From Thamnidium elegans (lineage: Eukaryota > Mucoromycota > Mucoromycetes > Mucorales > Mucoraceae), in assembly GCA_025201345.1 (NCBI GenBank), contig JAIXMG010000031.1, positions 372,001-436,000 of the forward strand: a stretch of DNA of 64,000 nt, written 5' to 3'. Below the pieces are notes generated by a model. The model saw only the letters and a list, made by a program, of their open reading frames with translations. It was not told where the DNA came from and did no database searches. Below, piece after piece: positions 12,001-20,800 of this stretch (positions are counted from its first letter, which is position 1; every line of letters begins with the position of its first letter). The translations under genes were made by a program, and so were the position numbers.

Positions 12001-14163
12001 GCAAACAGATGTAGGATCAATGTTAGCGTTGTCATCTAATTCTCTTTTAATAGAATTCATGAATTGGTTACGAATATTTTCTGTTCCGAAGTATTCAAAA
12101 GAAGGAGTGTTAGGAGAAGGATCGATTGGATCTTCAATCGTAGGTAATGTGGAGTCGTTCCAAGTTGTAATTAGACCAGTGACAGCTATATTGAGACGAG
12201 GCATTAAGTCAAGTCCTATGCATATATCAGCTTCACTATGAAGGTCAAATACTTCAAATTTATGATGGACAGTAATATTGTTATAGAATACTTTTATTTT
12301 TTCAATAAAGCCTATTCGTGGAACAGTGTTATTTTTATGACCCAAAGAAATGATATTATTTTTATTATTTATGGGGGAAGAAGGAGAAGAAGAAGAAATA
12401 CTACTAGTACTATTATTATTGGGACAAACAGGTGTGAGACCGAGTGTTTTGACCAGTGATGGTTTAATTGCAGAGAAGTTAGAACCAGTGTCAAGATATG
12501 CCCATGTTTGGTAGTTCTGTATTGTAATAGGTACAAGAATAGAATGTGAATTTTTAATTAGAGTAGGTTCTGGATTAATAGTTTGGTTTTTAGTAGTAGA
12601 CTTACATTGTTGGGATATGTCTTCCAACATATCAGTATCCTCGTCGTCGTCAACAAAGGTTAATGCTTGTAAGGAAGCAGAAGAAGAAGAGCGCTGGGCT
12701 TGGTTGTTGTTATTTACAGGTTGTAAATTCATTGCTCGTTGTGTGAGCTCGTCTACAGCAGGTGCAGGATCAGCGGGTTTACCATAGAACCGGACAGAAG
12801 AGGAGGAGGACTGACCTTTACCCTTTGGACAAATATGGCTAGGTGACCAATTTTCAACACCGCATCTGAAACAAGGATTTTTCCTTTTAGAAAAAGAAGA
12901 ATTGTTGGTACCAGTGCTTGCAAAGTTAGAATTTGCATTTTTGAGAGCACGACAAGAATCGGTAGAATGATTACCATACGATTTATGATAAGTGCAGTAT
13001 TGTTGGTTAGAACCAGAGGCAGCGGGTGCATTCGAGTCTCTTGTGAAAGAGCGAGAATTGTTTGAGGAGTGGCGCTGGCGTCCACCGGAGTGACGTTTCT
13101 CAATACGAGATGGAGAAGCAGGAGAGGGGGAAGCAGAAGAGGTAGAAGAATGATTGTTTCTTCTTGAACGGCTATAGAGCTTATTGTAAAGCTCCTTAGC
13201 TAACGCCATTATGAATGACAGATTACGCTTAGTGGTGCTCGGAGCAGTAGCTAACGCAACAGTAACTTGATCAGAAAGCTCAAGAGGTAGAGCAGATACA
13301 AAACGAGGGCAAAGAACTGAAGCAGATGTTAACCCAGCACGACGTTTTAAGTCCTGGAACTTGTCAATGAAAGATTCAATGGATTGATGTTGCGACATAC
13401 GTAAGTTAAGGAGATCCGTAGTAGCAGATTCCTGTTCAGCATCTACCGTAATACCATACTGACCGTTGATGGCTGTCTTAAACACTTCCCAAGCAGCGCA
13501 AGGGAACTCGGTGGTGAAATCGGATAACCAAGCTCGAATCTCAGTAGGTAAACAGAGAGGTAAAAGACGTTGCCAATGCTCATTCAAATCAAGTTGGTAG
13601 GTATTCAACACATCTTCGAATTTACTAATACATGATTTCAAGTTATTGAAAACAGTACGAGTGGTATCGTAGACATGGCCTGACCATTGAAAGAAAGGTA
13701 ATTGAGTAGGTACAATAGCACGGGGCGTAGGTTTGTACATTGGAGGAGTAGTAGTAGGAGTAATGACTGGAGTCATGAGACGTTGAACCTCAATTAATTC
13801 TTCCAGAGAAGAACGAAGAGACCTTAATTCAGTAATTAAGGAAGAGGGAACAACTTGACCATGCTGGATGATCATAGTAGATAACTCATAGATTCGACCC
13901 TTGAGTATAGCTACATTCTTCTCAATACCTTGTACCGGAGTACAATTGTCAGCAAGAGAAGGGGTAGCCATAGCAACAGAGGCTTCGTCCATTTCAGTAT
14001 CATTAAAATCAGAAGCGTCGCCAGAAAGAGGTACTTCTTCACTCAAGATACTATCAAGAGCCCGGTCAAGATCAAAAGCGTCAGCATTGACATCGTTCAA
14101 GATAGCAGGTACTTGAGTAGCATCAGAGGCAGCATAGGCAATGGGAGAGGAAGTGGCAGACAT
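9061..14163 (-). CDS. Ty3 A Gag-Pol polyprotein with C-terminal chromodomain
   Basis: This intact 1700-codon frame encodes the whole retrotransposon polyprotein. Order by approximate residue: Gag capsid-like region (150-330); a serine-rich basic linker; an atypical zinc knuckle CFRCG..HIC near 430; aspartic protease YLDTGSN near 556; reverse transcriptase with YIDD near 898; RNase H STDASGYA near 1051; integrase HHCC zinc module 1250-1290; integrase core with CDLGTLN, TDRGLEF and NGTNEAYV (DDE) 1315-1411; a chromodomain (YRVRWKGYTTDDDTWEP) near 1608-1650. Chromodomains of chromoviruses are known to guide integration to histone marks. The ATG at 14161-14163 is the first in frame and lies 59 bp after the LTR. 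Gag and Pol share one frame, so separation must be by protease. No lesions were seen. Confidence 0.96.
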   Translation of the reverse strand: MSATSSPIAYAASDATQVPAILNDVNADAFDLDRALDSILSEEVPLSGDASDFNDTEMDEASVAMATPSLADNCTPVQGIEKNVAILKGRIYELSTMIIQHGQVVPSSLITELRSLRSSLEELIEVQRLMTPVITPTTTPPMYKPTPRAIVPTQLPFFQWSGHVYDTTRTVFNNLKSCISKFEDVLNTYQLDLNEHWQRLLPLCLPTEIRAWLSDFTTEFPCAAWEVFKTAINGQYGITVDAEQESATTDLLNLRMSQHQSIESFIDKFQDLKRRAGLTSASVLCPRFVSALPLELSDQVTVALATAPSTTKRNLSFIMALAKELYNKLYSRSRRNNHSSTSSASPSPASPSRIEKRHSGGRQRHSSNNSRSFTRDSNAPAASGSNQQYCTYHKSYGNHSTDSCRALKNANSNFASTGTNNSSFSKRKNPCFRCGVENWSPSHICPKGKGQSSSSSVRFYGKPADPAPAVDELTQRAMNLQPVNNNNQAQRSSSSASLQALTFVDDDEDTDMLEDISQQCKSTTKNQTINPEPTLIKNSHSILVPITIQNYQTWAYLDTGSNFSAIKPSLVKTLGLTPVCPNNNSTSSISSSSPSSPINNKNNIISLGHKNNTVPRIGFIEKIKVFYNNITVHHKFEVFDLHSEADICIGLDLMPRLNIAVTGLITTWNDSTLPTIEDPIDPSPNTPSFEYFGTENIRNQFMNSIKRELDDNANIDPTSVCTIPNSEFKLAVSDNTVINKKQYPLALAYKPQLDAQLDTWLADKTIVVAEPHNPHNNPILFVKKRDDNGNYGNIVRVATDCRELNLSLIPSKSDNFALPRIEEIHEQLSHCQLFTVLDLKSCFTRFAIAKDSQPYTAFTTHRGQFQFAKACFGISTLPSFVQRMISNLFRDMPTVFCYIDDITIGSRTNNIHEHKKLVKDVITRLNNAGLILQRKKCHFLLISLTLLGFKLSSKGLQIDSSKICNLDKLPPIINNKALMRVLGFFGYFRKFINNYSKISAPLDRLRNISDNALFRKTWNETHDKAYAGLKYAVTHAPVISVMDTSLPLRVSTDASGYAIGGYVWQIDRTNTIRFLGFASRSLTKSEKNYSTNKRECLAIAYMFLRYHQWLHLNKFILYTDHYSLIFLHTQRYCSALLQNWYTTIYSKTFEITYIKGSDNYIADGLSRLFASPEVEMELEQRALIKASNKSSHQIKNNIKTKEKNNSLLDQVRPNKLNSSCTELPVLRQRASELYDPITPPPEERRSIIERHHLLGHGGINAIELSIHDEHIHWTNLRKDIADVLRDCIICHSFNWSKTGFHPPKQIVPPGPGHHGVCDLGTLNITSESGNNFILIYVDLFTRFTILRAIPDKEASTIAKQLVDIFTTFGLVKVLQTDRGLEFTNQLVEEVLTHLGVDHRLSLAYTPNSNGTNEAYVHSTKRTLIKKLQGVKSQWDTLLPATQLALNLKVSRLHHSTPFAVMFNRRANDFSNYTNVNPNFDQSSINSDAIAAKFKTVNEYLIPALTKRIQTTQAKDKARFMKTHKIITDKYPIGATVMIKNVLRSGKTEERYLGPFHIINHTSNGSYVLMDSAKNLLSRDIPTSQIKLISTDNVKKQDASPSQDNNDFYEVQSIVSHKGSNPTNYLYRVRWKGYTTDDDTWEPASHFPDKTHIEKYWARRNSVISTGNQKLPKTVNIRHIPDRSERHEKRKSRRLDSTSPA

Positions 14164-14222
14164 AGTGATTGGTAGGGTTTTTTAAAATAAAAAAAATTCA
14201 AGTAACGATTTATCAATAAAAA

Positions 14223-14624
14223 TGAAATATACAATAGAAAATAAGTCCTTTAGAGTATTGATAAAAGTCTTAGTTGTGATTGTTTTTATTTTAGATGAAA
14301 AAGAAGGATGTATTTATACTAAAGGGGTTATACAATTAGCCATTCTAATTGTAGAGTAATAAAAGTCAGTTTTAAATATCATAAGTATTATGGTTAATCC
14401 TTATTGATAATCCGATTGGTTTAAGCATTTATGCGCATTGTATTTAATTGGTAGTTCTTATTATTAAATGGCAGTTGCCCTGTCATTGATAATAATAATG
14501 GATGATTGCTTAGGATAATTCTATATTGTATTATTAATCGTCTATGTTTAATAATGTTTAGTTTTGATGTGCTATATCGTAATAATAACGAAGATGAAGA
14601 GGGATATATAGTCTGTATATATCA
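14223..14624 (-). repeat. Ty3 A 5' LTR
   Basis: A 402-bp LTR, followed on the plus-strand side by the target duplication CAGTG (14625-14629). It would contain the element promoter. Confidence 0.95.
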
Positions 14625-15330
14625 CAGTGGGTGTTTTCTGACGAGACTAGGGTCAATATGTGGGATTCTGACGGTAGTTCTTTTTATTGGTCCGATGGCG
14701 ATGAGACTTTACGATCCCATCAAGTGGAGCCTCATGTGCAAGGAGATGGTGGAGGAGTCATTTTCTGGAGCTGTATGGCAGCAAAAGAACCAGGATATGG
14801 CGCTACAATTATAGATGGAACTGTCAACTCAGAGGAGTACGTTAAAATTTTAGGTACATCTTTAATAGACACGCTTGATCACTTTGACCTGGCTCCGATT
14901 ACCATATGTTTCCAACAAGACAAAGCAATTCCGCACACTTCTGTAACTGCTAAACAGTGGTTTATTGACAACAGATTCTCTGTAGATACTGTGCTAGATT
15001 GGCCTGCGCAAAATCCGGATTTAAATCCTATAGAGCATGTGTGATATCGACTAAAGCGGAGGTCAGACTATTACGCAACAAGACCTGCGACAAAAGAAGA
15101 ACTAGCAGACCGAATTGAGAAGTAATGGTATGGATTTACTCAAAAGGGCTGTATTAAATATATGGACACTATGCCAGCTCGAATTGAAGCAGTGGTCAAG
15201 GCCAAAGGAGGAGCAACTCGCTATTGAGATATTTTCCTATTTTAATAAAATCCAATATTTTACTTTATTCATTAAATTTTGTACTATACTAAATATTCTT
15301 TTACAAATACTATGTCACTTGAAAGCCTCT

Positions 15331-15747
15331 TGAAATATACAATAGAAAATAAGTCCTTTAAAGTATTGATAAAAGTCTTAGTTGTGATTGTTTTTATTTT
15401 AGATGAAAAATAAGGTTGTATTTATACTAAAGGGGTTATACAATTAGCCATTCTAATTGTAGAGTAATAAAAGTCAGTTTTAAATATCATAAGGATTATG
15501 GTTAATCCTTATTGATAATCCGATTGGTTTGTTATCTGGATTGGTTTAAGCATTTATGTATTGTGTTTAATTGGTAGTTCTTATTATTAAATGGCAGTTG
15601 CCCTGTCATTGATAATAATAGTGGATGATTGCTTAGGATAATTCTATATTGTATTATTAATCGTCTATGATTAATAATGTTTAGTTTTGATGTGCTATAT
15701 CGTAATAATATCGAAGATGAAGAGGGATATATAGTCTGTATATATCA
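15331..15747 (-). mobile_element. Solo LTR of the Ty3 A family
   Basis: A 417-bp LTR closely related to the two LTRs of element A, with a short extra segment near 15530. It is flanked by the direct repeat CCTCT at 15326-15330 and 15748-15752. It lies in the 3' non-coding part of Tc1-2 and is an independent insertion. Confidence 0.93.
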
Positions 15748-15865
15748 CCTCTTTAATTCTGAAGATTTGATACTAGTTACAAAACTTGGAAGTAAGCAAA
15801 AAAAAAAATGGGAGGAAAAGCAAGTAATTTCTCAATTGGATGGTACCATTTTTCCCCTCACAGTA

Positions 15866-16255
15866 CTTACACCTGATATGAATAAACCTTTTCGTATCGA
15901 ATGTGATAGTTCTGATTTTGCAGCAGGTGCTGTACTCCTGCAACAAGATAGTAACAATAACTGGAAACCATTAGCTTTTGAAAGTAAACGATACAGTAAA
16001 GAAGAAAGGGTATATCCTGCTCAAGAAAGAGAAATGTTGGCCATTTTAATTGCTTTAAGAAAATGGCGATGTTTTATTGATGGTAAGGAATACACTGTAT
16101 TCACTGATCATTTACCACTAAAATACTATCGTGATCAAAAACACCCTGTGCCTCGACTAGTAAGATGGATGTCTGAAATTGAACTGTACAACCCTAATAT
16201 ACAATACAAAGCTGGTAAAGAAAATATTATTCCTGACTTACTATCTCGTCGTGAT
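15866..16255 (+). pseudogene. Ty3 element B, RNase H piece (middle part)
   Basis: This piece continues the frame from 7390 after Tc1-2 is removed. It encodes the RNase H domain (IECDSSDFAAGAV, then TDHLPLKYYRDQ) up to LLSRRD and is nearly identical to element D. An apparent longer frame starting at 15677 is a chimera of solo LTR, Tc1-2 end and this piece. It is broken at GAT (16253-16255) by a CACTA element; the next codons resume at 18347. Confidence 0.9.
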
Positions 16256-18346
16256 CACTAAGGCGGAAGTTATGGTAAATTTTTTACCATATGAGACGAT
16301 TCTGTGACCATAATTTATTAAGTCAGATATGGTAAATATGAGTTAGTATAGTGGTGTATACGGTAACATGAGACCATATTTTATATGGGCTCTTATTTCC
16401 TATTATCGCCTATATGTTACTATAAGAAATTTGGTAACGTATAGCCTATTATGGTCTATTTGTTACGATATGATATATAAGGTATCAATGTTATATTATG
16501 TCCTCTTTTTTCCCATATATAATTATTGTATTATGGTCAATTTGGTACCATATACGTTATAGGAACTAGTATTGTATTATGGTCTCATTGTTACTTTCAT
16601 CATTTATAATCATTCTTATGGCAAACCAAATAATTATCTCTTTATTTTGTATCAAATTATACATTTACGAAAAAAAAAAAAAAAAAAAAAGGTGCAGAAA
16701 CGTTTATCAATGTAAAGTCAACTATATTAAGTAACAGTTTTAGAAAGAGACAATATAAATATGTAAATATATACCTTTATGTTTGGGGAAATTTTGAAGT
16801 CCCTTTATCCCACCAAAGAAAAAAAACAACCAAAGTTGACTATCTAAAAAGAATAATTTAGGTTAAATGAATGTAATTTAAACATTGTAAAACTTTAGCT
16901 CTGTACCTTTTTATACACAGTAATATAAATCGCGATTAATGTATCCTTAAAAAAAACGAAACCCGTTAAGCCATTTAACAATTACATAGAACCCCATCAA
17001 GAACCAAAACTAAATATATAAAACGACGTTAAGGCTAGGAAAGTAAAAATAAATTATGACATACCTTTTTTTTTTTATTCAGCCTAGCTTGATTAACGCC
17101 CTACATAGATAAAATGAAAATAAAAGAAGGAAGTTGTCAAGTCATTTAGTCATTCCGGTAATCTTTACTATAAAGAATAACAGTTAAGTTAACAGAGAGT
17201 AAAAAAGAAAGAAAAAAGAATATAAAAAAAGAAAAAAAAAAGAAAAAAAAAGAAAAAAAAGAAAAAACTGTAACCATGTTATACCTTTCTGAAATGAGCG
17301 TTGTTTCTTAAGATATAAACTGAAAGAGGCAATGTAGTTGAATGAGCATCTTAAAATAAACTCTTCGTAATTAACCGAACATAGAGGCAAATATTATAAG
17401 TGTTGAAATTGTAAAACCTGTTTACTGAAAGTGAAAAAAAAAGAAAAAGAAAAATAAAGGGAGAAAAATAAAGGAAAAAAAAAAAAAAGACTATTTTCCG
17501 TAGTTATTACGCTAAAAACATAGCCTAACAGAGGAGTTGGCCAATCAAAAGCTCATCTGCTTATTAGGCTTTTCTTCTAGAATGTTTTGCTACTGGAGCA
17601 GACTCTACAGAGAACTCTTCAGTGTCAGCGAGAAAAGAAGTACTAAGGTAAAATAAAATAAAAGTAACATAAATTAGAATAAAAAAGTGTATAAACAATG
17701 AAATTAACTTACAACACGTCCTCATTTATAGGACTCCCTACTTCCAACTCCAAAACCTTTTTTTTAAAAAAAAAAAATGCGTATGTTGAGAAACTTTTAT
17801 GTTTCGGATGTTAATAAATATATAAATAAAATTGAAAATAAAATGTATTTTTATTTTATTTTTTATTTGTGTATTTATGGTTTTTGATGAAATGTAATTA
17901 AAATAAATAAAAATAGCGAAGCTTGTTTTTATAATTATTTTAATATACATTGAAATCAAAAAAAAACATTTCTAACATAAATGTTTCTCAGTAAAAAAAA
18001 AAAAAAATTGTATAAATCAAAAAAGATATAGCAACATTTATTACATATATGGTGTTGGAGACCATATTTTCTTTTTAAAAAAAACATTTCAATTATAATA
18101 ATAAAAAAAAATTAAAAAGAATACAAAAAAATAAATATTCATGTATCTAAAGCCTTCCTTAAAAGGTTTTCGAGATTCTTTTGGCTAGCTTTTGCTTATG
18201 AGATGAGTATTTCTCATTCAAAGAACTTGTTACCATTGTTACCTTTATGGTAACAAGTCATTCTTAAATATGATTGGCTATACGTAAAAAAATTGGTATA
18301 ATTGTTACCATAATATTATTTTGAGTACAACGGTTCCGCCATAGTG
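16256..18346. mobile_element. Non-autonomous CACTA-type element (beta), 2091 bp
   Basis: The ends are CACTAAGGCGGAA at 16256 and the inverse of CACTATGGCGGAA ending at 18346. They are flanked by the 3-bp duplication GAT at 16253-16255 and 18347-18349. A 3-bp duplication and CACTA ends are diagnostic of the CACTA/CMC group. Near both ends there are many copies of short words such as GGTAAC/GTTACC and ATGGT, the expected subterminal binding repeats. The inside is low-complexity with no convincing gene, so it must rely on a transposase made elsewhere. It contains a ~200-bp MITE at 17788-17989. Confidence 0.9.
17788..17989. repeat. MITE-2, copy 1
   Basis: A ~202-bp AT-rich element starts GAGAAACTTTTATGTT and ends with the inverse AACATAAATGTTTCTC. 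It is homologous along its length, in opposite orientation, to 49331-49533. It has no coding capacity. The superfamily is not clear from the ends. Confidence 0.8.
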
Positions 18347-18488
18347 GATGGACCTAATTGCATTCCTGCAAATACATCACTCCAACCAAAATACCTATAT
18401 AATACAAATATTACTAATACAAATAACCCTTCATCATTAAGTAAACCAATTAAATCAATCAAGGATGACCCTATTCAAGATTGGCCCT
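18347..18488 (+). pseudogene. Ty3 element B, linker before integrase (right part)
   Basis: After the CACTA beta element and one GAT are removed the frame of element B continues here (PKYLYN..., then DDPIQDWP). It matches the linker between RNase H and integrase in element D. It is cut at DWP by a second CACTA terminus at 18489. The integrase of B is not found in the window. Confidence 0.85.
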
Positions 18489-18674
18489 CACTATGGCCAG
18501 ATATTTAGTAAATGATACTGTTATTAGTGGACATAGTTACTAAATACGGAATATATTCCGTTATTTTCAGTAGAAAATACTCTTCCCCTTTTTTTTATTC
18601 TAAATTTAGATTTTTTCTTTACCCGGGAATTAAAATATTAAAAAGGTGCATATCAATGTTCTATAACATATAGG
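18489..18674. mobile_element. CACTA terminus (gamma family), copy 1
   Basis: CACTATGGCCAGATA starts here, directly after Ty3 B coding sequence, with CCT as the candidate duplicated base triplet. About 180 bp of AT-rich subterminal DNA follows, then Tc1-3 and element C. The opposite terminus was not found. A related terminus, CACTGTGGCCAGATAA, starts at 26165. Confidence 0.6.
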
Positions 18675-18676
18675 TA

Positions 18677-20295
18677 CAGTGGGCGGCAAAATTGTCCGCA
18701 TGTTTGGAATTTCTGAGTATTTCAGCTTTAATATGCGCTTATTTACGTAGTCACGCAACATATTTTATATCATTTAAAAGCCACACATCTGGTATGTCGA
18801 ATGATACTAATTATAACATAGAGTGACTTAGTTCAACCTCCGAAAAACTACTATGAATGTGAGCACTACATGCGGACAATTTTGCCGTTTAATATGAACT
18901 TTATTTTTTATTCGTTTAAAATGAGATTAGTGATTAATCCAATATCCTTTGGCTTTTAGAACTTCTGTACAACGCTTGTTCATACTTAGCATGAATGGTC
19001 TAATCTCTTCAGCCGTTATTCCATACCAAATATCGATGATTCGTTGCTTATGCTCTTTCATTGACGCTGGAGGCTTATCATAACGTGAGTACAAACGTTT
19101 TTTCAACATTCCCCAAATGTTTTCAATTGGGTTAAGGTCAGGTGACTGTGCGGGCCAAGTCATCGTATCAAAAGGCTGCTCTTCAAGCCACTGAGTCACT
19201 AATTTGGAGGTATGCTTCGGATCATTATCATGCATAAATGTTATATCCTTTGGATTAATACTATAGTCTTGCAATGTTTTCATCAAATCTTCCTCTAAAA
19301 TTTGTTTATAGAGCTCCTTATCGAGAGTATCATCTATAAACACTAAATAACCCACGCCGGACTAGGTGATACAGCTCCAAATTTTAAAAGATCCACCATT
19401 ATGCTTTACTGTTTGCTGGATTTGGGATGGGCGGACGTTTTCAGTGACTCTTTTATAGCACCGTCGGAGCCAAAACGATTGATTTTGGTCTCGTCGGACC
19501 ACACTACATCTTTCCAGTCCATATCCGTCCAATCAACGTGCATTTTGCCGAACACTAGACGATTTTTTCTGCTCTTTACACTTAATAGTGGTTTTTCAGG
19601 CTTCTTATATCGCTCAATACCTCGCGATGAGAGATACCTACGGATACTTCGATCGCTCAATAATACTCCCAGCTCACTTTTAAGCATTCTTGAAATTTCA
19701 TTGGCTGATTCTACTCCATTTACAGTTACCTTTCTCACCATATAATCAATTGTTGTACTAGTAACTTTTTTTTTCTACCTGCTTTTTGCGTTTCTCTCTC
19801 CGATAATTCATTTTTTCCTATTTTGGAAACAGTAGACTTACTTACACCAGTTCTGGACGATGTTTCACGTATACTGAGACCACTTTCCAAACATTGTAAC
19901 ACGTTTTCCTTTTTAGATCGCGAGAGGTTGCGCATGTCAATTTACCTTAATGAATTTGTAAAATACTAAAATGAAAAGAAATTAGAGCTGTAATAAAGGC
20001 TTGCTCTGTAGTTGCTATAAGCAAATTTCTATCTTCTACCAAATTATGGTTCTTGAATTTAAAAAATTTAATTTTTTTATAAACCGGCGAAATTGTCCGC
20101 ATGTAATGCTCACATTCATAGTAGTTTTTCGGAGGTTGAACTAAGTCACTCTATGTTATAATTAGTATCATTCGACATACCAGATGTGTGGCTTTTAAAT
20201 GATATAAAATATGTTGCGTGACTACGTAAATAAGCGCATATTAAAGCTGAAATACTCAGAAATTCCAAACATGCGGACAATTTTGCCGCCCACTG
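18677..20295 (-). mobile_element. Tc1-3, Tc1/mariner transposon
   Basis: A 1619-bp element with ends CAGTGGGCGGCAAAATTG, flanked by TA at 18675-18676 and 20296-20297. Its long inverted repeats (about 210 bp, up to TTTTGCCG) pair 18677-18890 with 20080-20295. It is inserted in the gag region of Ty3 element C. Confidence 0.93.
18927..19935 (-). pseudogene. Tc1-3 transposase (DD34E), multiply broken
   Basis: Three partial frames add up to one transposase: an N-terminal helix-turn-helix (RTGVSKSTVSKI), a middle piece with WSDETKINRFGSDG, and a C-terminal piece with HDNDPKHTS and SPDLNPIEN. I count 34 residues between the second Asp and the Glu. Frames shift at an A-run (minus strand) near 19765-19773, and again after GSDG near 19450. 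A TAG lies after the SCIT motif near 19365. The protein end is KAKGYWINH. This copy is dead. It is the closest relative of Tc1-1 here. Confidence 0.87.
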
Positions 20296-20800
20296 TATAT
20301 GCAGCTTTTAACACCTCGGATAAAATAGGTATTTCCATATTAATAACATCTTTAATGTGAATACGAGCTTCATGGTCTTTCAAACCAGCTAAAAATTTAT
20401 CAACCGCTTCATCATCTGTCATCGCAGGAATACTTAATTTAATTGATAAAAAATCCTTCACGTAGTTACTGATGGTTGAAGTTTGACGTAATGCGCGAAT
20501 GCGATCTCTTGCTAAAGAAACATAGTTTTCCGGCTTAAAAAAAACAATAATTCACGTTTAAACGATAGGCAATCTGTAGGAGCCCTATCTTGAACTCTAA
20601 GATTAGAATACCAAACACGAGCAGACCCCGAAAGTAATGCCACAGCAAGTTGACATTTCTTTTCATCTGAATAGTCCTTCAAATTAGAGTAATCGTCGAT
20701 TGCTTGAACCCAAGCATCAATAATATGGGCATCCCTTGATCCGTCGTATCTGCTAGGTTTCTCGATAAAATCAAAATCCTTTTTATTAGCCGCTGATATA

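Larger units (their letters stand above)
8225..14624 (-). mobile_element. Ty3/gypsy element A, complete chromovirus-type LTR retrotransposon
   Basis: The element is 6400 bp, with 402-bp LTRs at 8225-8626 and 14223-14624 and the 5-bp duplication CAGTG at 8220-8224 and 14625-14629. It is read on the minus strand: 5' LTR, a leader of only about 59 bp, one long polyprotein frame, a ~430-bp tail, a polypurine tract GCGGGGGATAA (complement of 8627-8637) and the 3' LTR. I could not identify a tRNA-type primer site in the short leader. The near-identical LTRs indicate a recent insertion. It disrupts Tc1-2. Confidence 0.96.
7791..15227 (+). pseudogene. Tc1-2 transposase (DD37E), interrupted, three nonsense codons
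   Basis: The N-terminal DNA-binding part (7791-8224) and the catalytic part (14625-15227) form one frame once Ty3 A and one CAGTG duplication are removed. Motifs are VFSDETRVN, CFQQDKAIPHTS and NPDLNPIEH. I count 37 residues between the second Asp and the Glu, so DD37E spacing. The frame carries a TAG just before the insertion site, a TGA after PIEHV and a TAA after ADRIEK. It then runs to a normal end KAKGGATRY at 15225-15227. No frameshift is needed. All three stops can be explained by single C-to-T or G-to-A changes. The copy cannot make a full protein. Confidence 0.88.
7393..15863 (+). mobile_element. Tc1-2, Tc1/mariner transposon split by Ty3 A and a solo LTR
   Basis: The ends are CTGTGAGGGGAAAAATGG at 7393 and its inverted copy ending at 15863, with TA on both sides (7391-7392, 15864-15865). 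Without the two nested insertions it is about 1644 bp, nearly the length of Tc1-1. The insertions are Ty3 element A (8225-14624) and a solo LTR (15331-15747). Tc1-2 itself sits inside Ty3 element B. Confidence 0.93.

Noticed and set aside
9061..14163. Many smaller frames inside the Ty3 A polyprotein (both strands)
   Set aside because: They are overlapping shadows of the 1700-codon frame, with no motifs of their own.
15677..16261. A single 194-residue protein
   Set aside because: It is a chimera: its first part is solo LTR and Tc1-2 terminal sequence read through into the RNase H piece of Ty3 B.
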